Below are positions 57,427 to 64,000 of a stretch of 64,000 bases of DNA, one piece after another. The DNA is from Lichenostomus cassidix (taxonomy: Eukaryota > Chordata > Aves > Passeriformes > Meliphagidae), in NCBI GenBank assembly GCA_008360975.2, contig CM039210.1:22281007-22345006 (forward strand), written 5' to 3'. The notes under the pieces were generated by a model. That model was not told the origin of the DNA. It worked only from the letters and a program-made list of their open reading frames with translations, and did no database searches. The number at the start of each line of letters is the position of its first letter. Position 1 is the first letter of the stretch. Made by a program: the position numbers and the translations under genes.

Positions 57427-58021
57427 TGTCCTGGATTAATGATAAAACTTTCTCTCCTCCGAGAGCGAAGGGCCCCGACACCCCCTCCCCCACCCACAAC
57501 AGAACCTCTTAGATGGAAGCGAAGAAAAAGCTATTTATTTAACAAAACCACGCAGAGTGCCCTGCAAGGCACAGGGGAAGGGGAAAACCAAGGTGAAAAG
57601 GAGTTATTCAACCTGATTAAAAAGTCCTTTTCCGCAGACGCAGCCCCTGTCCTCCTCGCCCCCCCCCGGGGCCGGGTGGAGCTCCCTGAGAGTTCTGCTG
57701 TCCTCTGGCTCTCTTGGGTCTCCAGGTGACAAAGCAGATCGAAGAAAAGGGGTCCAAACGGAGGTAAAAAAAAAAAAAAAAAAAAAAGAAGGGAAAAAAG
57801 AACCGGAACAGAGCTCACTGCTCACTCCGACCACCGTCCAGGGCGTAGTCTCTGTCGAGCGAAGAATCCTCCCCCAAAGCGAGGCTTGGGAAAAGTTTTC
57901 AAAACAACCCGCGTTTCTCTCTGCGGCTAAATGTAGTTAAAGCGACAGGACCACATTTTTTCCTTGAGCGTATAAGCCAACGATAGAGGATAAAGGATTA
58001 TCATAACATCACTGCATGACA
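57427..58021 (-). repeat. 5' LTR of ERVL-2, half converted
   Basis: 595 bp, sense TGTCATGCAGTGATG to TTAATCCAGGACA. 57427-57617 is identical to the left arm. 57618-58021 is a distinct allele with a long T/A homopolymer (57766-57787) and many substitutions, as expected of an independently inserted provirus. Confidence 0.88.
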
Positions 58022-58351
58022 CCTTGTTACCCTTGTAAAATCCTTGCTCACTTCTGTTACTTTGGCTAACTAGAAAAGCATTCTGGGAATGACTCGGCTA
58101 AACTAGAGGTGAAAAACAAGTGACATAATTGTAAAACAATTATTGGAACCAATAAGTGCTCACACCGTGGGGCTGGTGGTTGGTTACACCTGGCGCGTGT
58201 TCCTATTGTGGTCTATGGTGGTTGGTTAAGCACATTTGTTGTGCCTCACAAGCATGTAAACTCATAACAAACTAACAGTTTAAGAACCCTGGATTTTTGC
58301 AATAAAGGGTCTTCACCATACCATCATGGAGATCGTGTGTTTAATGCCACA
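58022..58351 (+). mobile_element. Main part of the solo LTR split by ERVL-2
   Basis: Contains TGCAATAAAGGGTC near 58298 and ends TTTAATGCCACA, followed by ACCTG (58352-58356). Its first 35 bp are at 41361-41395 in reverse. Together about 360 bp with TSD ACCTG. Confidence 0.8.
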
Positions 58352-58356
58352 ACCTG

Positions 58357-59192
58357 CACTTCTGCATTTTATAACTTCAGTTTATGAAATTTTAGCCATA
58401 GAAGTAATAATTTGGGCATAGAATGATTTGCCATCAACTGCAGAGTTGTAGAGAGAACCCCTACTAACCTACATATTGGACTAATATGATGAACATAATA
58501 GAAAATCATGTAATTAGTTCTAGTTTTAAACAAAAGACAATTTCTTTTTTTCAAATATTAAAGGAGTGGAGGGCATAAATAGCATCTGATTGTGCTCTTA
58601 AGTTCCATGCTGTAGCTTACTTGCAATGACACTCTTCAACAAATTAGCTACATCATTGCTTTTAAGTATTAATTGGACAAAATAATGGAAAATATGAGCT
58701 AAAAGGAGGAAAATAATCTTTAATTATGACAAAGAGTAAGTAACAATAAATTGAAAAAAACAACCCAAAACACAACAGATATAGGCTTATATACATGAGA
58801 TTTTTAAGCCCTCTCCTTGAACACATTACATGTGATAAATAAAATATAAAGTATTTAACAAATTTTCTGGTTACTTAGAGAAGATATTTAGCAAGCAAAA
58901 AGTTAGTAGCAGTCACTGCCTGATGTCTCATATTCCTGTTATTCAATGTATTTTTTTCATGCAATAATCTTGATCTTATTTTCAGTAACACTGAGATATC
59001 ATCTATATTAATTACTAAATATAGAAAGAGCCTGACTATGGCATCTATTGTATTATTAAGGCATGAGAAAAGAACAACAGGCAATTTCTGAGAAAGGAAT
59101 CTGTGAGTTATTAACTCTCAATATCACAAGTACACTTCAGCAATTAAAAGGTTCATGTTATAAATTAGGTCTCAATAATCAATCAGAGACAA
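58357..59192. other. Unique AT-rich DNA
   Basis: No retroelement motif or meaningful ORF seen. Confidence 0.5.
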
Positions 59193-59600
59193 TGTCCAAT
59201 TAAGTATAATTTGATTTATTTAGAGCAAGCTGGTATCAGCGAGGCAGCGCTGGGCAGATAACTGCGCCGAAATAGTCCGAACTCCCCTCTTTTATGCAGT
59301 CTCTATTTTCTGACCACGTATATCTTCCGGAGTTGGTACAGCCCCTTGCGTCATGTTGTTTGCTAGATGGTCTTATTCTGCCCTTCGGTGGTCGTGGGAA
59401 ACAAGTTCTGGCACGTTCGCAGTGCCCCCCAAGCAATGATTCTATAATCAGCCCACTCCCAACAAATACAGGATACAGGATGTGCAGGGTGGGGGTCTCC
59501 CTCCCCTTTCTATTCGGTTCTGTGGGCAAACAGGATGCCTTGACAGGATGTGTTGGGGCCCCTTTCCTCTCTCGTGCGATTCTGCGACTTTTTATCATAG
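59193..59600 (-). mobile_element. LTR, family not named
   Basis: Plus-strand start TGTCCAATTAAG. Read on the minus strand it has a GCATAAAAGAGGGG TATA box near 59290 and CTAAATAAATC near 59215. The 5' border near 59600 is uncertain and no TSD was found. Confidence 0.6.
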
Positions 59601-59896
59601 TTCATAAAAGTTTAAATTGTACCAGTGCCAAAGTCCACCCAAAATGTTACAGTGAATCATCAGTGCCTAAAGAAAATATAGAATAAAATCTGAACCTTGC
59701 TGATATCAGGGAGTTTTGCCATTGCCCTGACTGCTGGACCAAACTTCAGAGCTATCAGAAGAGAATCAGACTCCTTTTCATTCCAAAAATAAATTGAAAA
59801 ACTTCCTCTCACTCTAGTCAAATGTCTTGGGGATGTTCTTTTATCCCACACCACGTTTGTTCTTTTCTTCTTTTTGTTTTTGTTTTGTGTCCAGGA
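59601..59896. other. Unassigned DNA
   Basis: No clear feature. T-rich run near 59860-59890. Confidence 0.4.
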
Positions 59897-60780
59897 TGTG
59901 TTATGATCCAATTATTAAGGTTCTTTGGAAATACCTCTGCCTGAATTAAGGTGCAAACGAGACCATATGCCTGTTAATAGTATGGATTTTATTTGATAGT
60001 AAATATGAGAGAGAGGAAAAGAGAGAAAAGGAGAAGTAGGAAAAGAGGTGAGGGGACAGAAAGAGGGTGACAGAGACAGAATAAGGAAGATATCACCATC
60101 CGTGGATCGCAACAATGTTGCGTTGATCCTCTCCAGCTGGTCTTCTTGGTGGTGATGGTCCCCCCAGAAAGCATAGAATGCCATGGGTTAATATACACTC
60201 AGGCCAGGTGGCAATGTCCAGGCATATCCCCCCAGGGGAGAGGGCAGTCTCTAGCAGCAGACTCTGCTTGCATCACCTGCAGTCCTGTGGTGCAAGACCT
60301 AGCACTTTGGGGGGGGTCTTTGATGGATTATGACTCCCCCTCAGCTGCCTCTCATGTGAATGTCTCGTGGATGTGGCTTGTGGGGTTGGGGGTTACACAG
60401 CTGGACAGTTTGTGTAATGGAGGATGGGTGTTTATTGCCTCTGACCAGAGGTTACACCATGCACCCCAAACCCCCCCCCCTCGGCTGGGGGAGAAGTCTG
60501 TGTAAACCTGGCTTCTGTAAGCTGTGCTCTGCCCCCACCCCAATACTCAGCCAGGGATGATTCGCAGCACAGCTGATGAATTTGGCCTTTGTGGATGCAT
60601 TCCTTTCCCTCAGCCTGAGAGGACTGAACAATAGGTTTCCCTTTATCTAATCTCAGCAGTTTGACTCTCAGTCCAAAGTCCTAGTCAGGTATCTTCAGGA
60701 AGGCTTCTTTGGTTATAGCATCTTTATACAGTTTTTTTTATAATGAGCAAAACTTTATATCAATGTTTGAGGCATGAACT
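59897..60780 (-). mobile_element. LTR with TGTGTTATGATCC 3' terminus
   Basis: The minus strand has a polyadenylation signal CAAATAAAATCC near 59985, a GC-rich U3/R region, and a terminus at 59897. The far border near 60780, where a different LTR begins, is approximate. Confidence 0.55.
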
Positions 60781-60784
60781 ATTT

Positions 60785-61855
60785 CAGTCTCTGGCAGGAT
60801 GGTTGCTGCCCCCTCCCCCCCTCGGCTCCGGGAATATCGCGATAGTTGAGAGCCAGCTTGAGATTTCCTGTGAGAGTTGGGGCAGGGGCAAGGGGCAGCT
60901 CCTCCCTTTTTCCTGCCGGCGGGTGATTCGGCTAGCCACACCACACGGTCTCCCTGGCAGAGATACTGTTGCAATGTGGTTTTTGCCTGTTTCTTTTTGT
61001 TTCTTCTTCGGCACTGTGACTGGGATTACCGGCAGCCTCTCTGCTGTTTGGGAGCCCAGAGCCAGAACATGCCGCACCGGGACCCGGGACCAGGAGTACC
61101 CTGTCCCCTGCCGGGGGCCACCTCGCCTCTGCACAGCCTGACCCAGGGACCAGCCATCGCTGGTGAGCTATCCAGGGGAGAGATTCCCTGCTCAGCCCAG
61201 ACGTTTTTTGGTCACTGCTCCAGGTTTTTTGCTACACTATAACCCATCACCCCATCCCTGCCGGGATGCCTGTGGCTCCTGCTACAGCTGTGGAGTTCCT
61301 GCTGCCTCTTGCTTGCTACCCTGGGTGAGTCAGCCCTGCCATTCCAGCTTGCTGCTCCAAGGTTCCTGCTACAGCCCATCTCGCCATCCGGAGGGGCACC
61401 GGGATCGGCTGCCCCTGTGAGGCTGTAAAGGAAGCGCCTCTTTCATCTTTTCCCGCAGGCTGCACCTGCCATTACCCATGTGAGAGAGAGAGAGAGCTGA
61501 ACTCGTGCCACAGTGTCCCCTGCAGCCGCGGGGGAACCATCGCACCTGCCCTGCCCGGCCGGAAGCCCAACAGCACCCCTGCCGGCTGTGACCATAACTA
61601 CACCAAAGGGGAAAGTGCTTGACAGCCCAGAGAAGGTGCTGTTACTGTGTTTCTGGTTTTGTTTGTTGTTGCAGCCATGGTTTGTTTGCCTTGTTATACA
61701 TACTAGTAAAGAACTGTTATTCCTTTTCCCACATCTTTGCCCGAAAGCCCCTTAATTTCAAAGTTATAAGAATTTGGAGGGAAGGGGATCATATTCTCCA
61801 TTCCAAGGGAGGTTCCCACCTTCCTTGGCAGACACCTGTCTTTCAAACCCAGACA
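60785..61855 (+). mobile_element. ERVL-family LTR (relative of 2503-3416), 5' end uncertain
   Basis: Ends GTCTTTCAAACCCAGACA. Has ACTAGTAAAGAACTG near 61703 and the GC-rich core 'cccctgccggctgtgaccat' typical of the family. Longer than other copies, so the first 200-300 bp may be something else. Confidence 0.65.
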
Positions 61856-62148
61856 TCAAATATAAAATTAAAAATCACTAACTCCATTCTGTTTTCTTAA
61901 TTAGCATTAAAAGTCTATTAATTTCCCTGATCTCTAATGGAACATTTCCATAAGGAACTTTTTCAGAAAGAACTTATTTGTTAATCTGATTTATTAGTGC
62001 TTTAAGAGAATGGGAAACTATCTTGAGAAGGTGTATTGGTCTGAAAACAAACCAGTGGGAGATCACAAGTCCAGATTGAAATTAAAAATAAGTGAAATAA
62101 TACAAGGAAAAAAAAAACACTGACAAAGTCAGATACAACCTAACACCC
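61856..62148. other. Unassigned AT-rich DNA
   Basis: No ORF or motif recognised. Confidence 0.4.
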
Positions 62149-62554
62149 TGTTAGGGTGGTAGTAGCAGTCCAACTGAAGTAGTCCAGCTGAAGCAGTGAT
62201 CCTGTGAAGGTCTAGTCTCCAGCTGAAGATCCAGTGGTAGCTCTCGTCCTCTGGGAACCCAGTAGACAGAACTCAGGCAGTTCCAAGGCCAGGTTATATC
62301 CAGGTGGGAACACCTGGCTCCTCCCTCCTGGGCAGAGCATCCCACAATGGGATGAGATAAGTCCATGAGTCACACGGTGGGTCCCTGATGGCCCATTGCC
62401 TGTCATGCGGGGTAGGTCATTAGCAGCTGGTAACAGCTAACGGATGGCCCATTGCCTGTCATCCAGAGTGGGTCATTAGCAGGTGATAGCAGCTAACGGC
62501 CCACAGCTGGTGGTAATAGAATACTTAACTACATCTATATTGCAACCTAGGACA
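62149..62554 (-). repeat. 3' LTR of ERVL-3 (border approximate)
   Basis: Sense TGTCCTAGGTTGC to CCACCCTAACA. TATA-like GGATATAACC near 62300. It contains two direct units around CATTGCCTGTCAT (62390-62510). Preceded by polypurine AATAAGGGGTGGA (62557-62570), as in ERVL-1. No polyadenylation signal seen, so the 3' border may extend lower. Confidence 0.65.
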
Positions 62555-62710
62555 TTATCCACCCCTTATTCTATTACCATCTACAGAGTTCTCACTTAAG
62601 ATAAGGTCTCCTTGTGGTACACAATGGGTTTCCCCATCTGCCTTCATCACCCACCAAGTATAACCAGGTCCTTGGGCAAAAACCACTCCACGGATGGGTT
62701 TGCCTTTGCC

Positions 62711-64000
62711 TTAGGTGGGACTAATCCAAACAGTCTTTCCTAAAAAACCTCTTATGTGTACCACAGGGACTTTATCTCCATCCACTGTGTGCAAAGGTTC
62801 GGACTCGGCAGGACCGGCTCGATTGATAGAACCCCTTGTGTTAACCATCCAGGTGGCCTTTGCTAAGTTCAGTTCCCAATTTTTGAAGGTTCCCCCGCCA
62901 AGTGCCTTCAAAGTTGTTTTAAGTAGTCCGTTGCACCGTTCAACTTTCCCGGCAGCTGGTGCATGATAGGGGATGTGGTATATCCATTCAATTCCGTGCT
63001 CTCTAGCCCAGGTGCTTATGAGGCCATTCTTGAAATGGGTTCCATTGTCAGACTCAATTCTCTCAGGGGTACCATGTCTCCACAGGACTTGCTTTTCCAG
63101 ACCCAAGATGGTGTTCCGGGCAGTAGCATGAGGCACAGGGTAGGTCTCTAACCATCCCGTGGTTGCTTCCACCATGGTCAACACGTAGCGCTTTCCTTGG
63201 CGGGTTTGGGGAAGGGTGATGTAGTCAACTTGCCATACTTCCCCATACCTGTACTTTGACCATCGTCCACCATACCACAGAGGCTTCACCCGCTTGGCCT
63301 GTTTGATTGCAGCGCAAGTCTCACAGCTGTGGATGACCTGTGAGATGCTGTCCATGGTCAAGTCCACCCCTCGGTCACGAGCCCACCTGTATGTCGCATC
63401 TCTCCCTTGATGACCAGAGGCATCATGGGCCCAACGAGCTAGAAATAATTCTCCTTTGTGCTGCCAGTCCAGATCCACCTGTGACACTTCCATCTTGGCA
63501 GCTCGGTCCACCTGCTCGTTGTTATGATGCTCTTCATTAGCCCGACTCTTAGGTACATGTGCATCCACGTGTCGAACTTTCACGGTCAGCTTTTCTGCTC
63601 GGGTGGCAATGTCCTGCCAAATCTCAGCGGCCCAGATGGGTTTTCCTCTGCGCTGCCAGTTAGCCTTTCTCCAGCGATCTAACCATCCCCATAGCGCATT
63701 GGCTACCATCCAGGAGTCGGTGTAGAGATAGAGCCTTGGCCATTTCTCTCGTTCGGCAATATCCAAAGACAGTTGGATGGCTTTAAGCTCCGCGACCTGA
63801 CTCGATCCACCTTGTCCCTCGGTAGCCTGTACAGCTTGTCGTGTGGGGCTCCACACTGCAGCTTTCCATTTCCGATCTGCGCCTACAATTCGGCAGGACC
63901 CATCGGTGAAGAGGGCATAGCGTCTTTCACTCTCCGGCAGCTCGTTATACGGGGGTGCTTCCTCGGCACGTGCTACTTGCTCCTCTGCTTCTTCTGAAGA
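62711..64000 (-). CDS. pol: ERVL-3 pol, RNase H-integrase part, open to the window edge
   Basis: Open from the window end to a TAA at 62711-62713 (about 429 codons visible). RNase H: FTDGSC near 63900, VAELKAIQLSL, LYTDSWMVANAL, EQVDRAAK. Integrase: AHDASGH and CETC zinc site, DDE residues in QVDYITL, ESDNGTHF and GKVERCNGLL. It is clearly related to the ERVL-1/2 pol but diverged, and lacks their TGA stops. The TAA lies about 45 codons before the likely natural end (near 62580), so the C-terminus is truncated. Protease and RT lie beyond the window. Confidence 0.88.
   Translation of the reverse strand, partial: SSEEAEEQVARAEEAPPYNELPESERRYALFTDGSCRIVGADRKWKAAVWSPTRQAVQATEGQGGSSQVAELKAIQLSLDIAEREKWPRLYLYTDSWMVANALWGWLDRWRKANWQRRGKPIWAAEIWQDIATRAEKLTVKVRHVDAHVPKSRANEEHHNNEQVDRAAKMEVSQVDLDWQHKGELFLARWAHDASGHQGRDATYRWARDRGVDLTMDSISQVIHSCETCAAIKQAKRVKPLWYGGRWSKYRYGEVWQVDYITLPQTRQGKRYVLTMVEATTGWLETYPVPHATARNTILGLEKQVLWRHGTPERIESDNGTHFKNGLISTWAREHGIEWIYHIPYHAPAAGKVERCNGLLKTTLKALGGGTFKNWELNLAKATWMVNTRGSINRAGPAESEPLHTVDGDKVPVVHIRGFLGKTVWISPT

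Larger units (their letters stand above)
50947..58021 (-). mobile_element. ERVL-2 provirus (right arm of the inverted pair)
   Basis: 7075 bp in reverse: 5' LTR 57427-58021, gag, solo LTR, pol, 3' LTR 50947-51533. Identical to ERVL-1 over about 6.66 kb. Its outer flank is CCTTG (58022-58026) and its inner flank GTACA (sense), which belong to different insertions. Confidence 0.95.

Noticed and set aside
50947..58021. Treating the inverted arms as one palindromic duplication of a single insertion
   Set aside because: Different outer 5' LTR sequence and two distinct TSD pairs require two insertion events followed by homogenisation.
1..64000. tRNA, rRNA, bacterial promoter, terminator or operon features
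   Set aside because: None seen; the DNA is vertebrate repeat sequence and such calls would be unsupported.

Overview
The window is a graveyard of retroelements from a bird genome, most likely a songbird. I infer this from CR1 LINEs in several states, several families of avian-type endogenous retrovirus (ERVL, ERV1/gammaretrovirus-like and ERVK/alpha-beta-like), and the absence of any recognisable intact host gene. The density and depth of nesting resemble a W chromosome or other poorly recombining heterochromatin, but the sequence alone cannot prove that. Almost every boundary given here rests on TG...CA-type LTR ends plus target-site duplications (TSDs) read directly from the sequence. ||Layout. 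1-6232: a plus-strand CR1 fragment is split by a minus-strand CR1, which was itself hit by three solo LTRs, each with a perfect 5-bp TSD. 6233-10760: the remains of a minus-strand ERV1 (3' LTR, polypurine tract, env TM/SU pseudogene), cut by an ERVL LTR that carries a 4-bp-TSD LTR, and by a further LTR that carries an ERVL LTR. 10787-17829: a plus-strand ERV1 with LTR, gag, protease and the start of RT, split by a near full-length CR1 (intact ORF1, ORF2 with three stops) that has its own solo LTR. 17830-23094: a recombinant ERV1 provirus (ERV1 #1) with an Arg-type primer-binding site, a long leader, an unexplained exon-like insert and an env TM remnant. 23095-31450: LTR pieces, then another plus-strand CR1 carrying nested LTRs and a very young gag-only ERVK provirus with apparently identical LTRs. 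31451-34281: the 5' half of a second ERV1 of the same kind (ERV1 #2). 34282-41360: an ERVL provirus (ERVL-1). 41361-50946: a 9.6-kb spacer with unique DNA, LTRs and the 3' half of ERV1 #2 in reverse. 50947-58021: an inverted, apparently identical ERVL provirus (ERVL-2). 58022-64000: further LTRs and the 3' end of a third ERVL (ERVL-3) with open RNase H-integrase. ||Main result. The two ERVL proviruses are inverted arms of about 6.66 kb that mirror each other with no indel (left plus right coordinate = 92,308). Their flanks are exchanged. The 5' flank of the left copy pairs with the 3' flank of the right copy (GTACC/GTACA, the two halves of ERV1 #2). The 5' flank of the right copy pairs with the 3' flank of the left copy (CCTTG/CAAGG). 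A solo LTR interrupted by ERVL-2 also has its two ends and its TSD (ACCTG/CAGGT) on opposite sides of the structure. All three are explained by one event: the segment 41361-50946 was flipped by recombination between the inverted ERVL copies, or was placed in the wrong orientation by the assembler. Both arms also share the same solo LTR at the same site, so one arm has overwritten the other (gene conversion or duplication) after two independent insertions. ||Nothing here forms an operon or pathway. The intact or nearly intact reading frames are retroelement proteins: CR1 ORF1, CR1 ORF2 with stops, ERVL gag/pol, ERVK gag.
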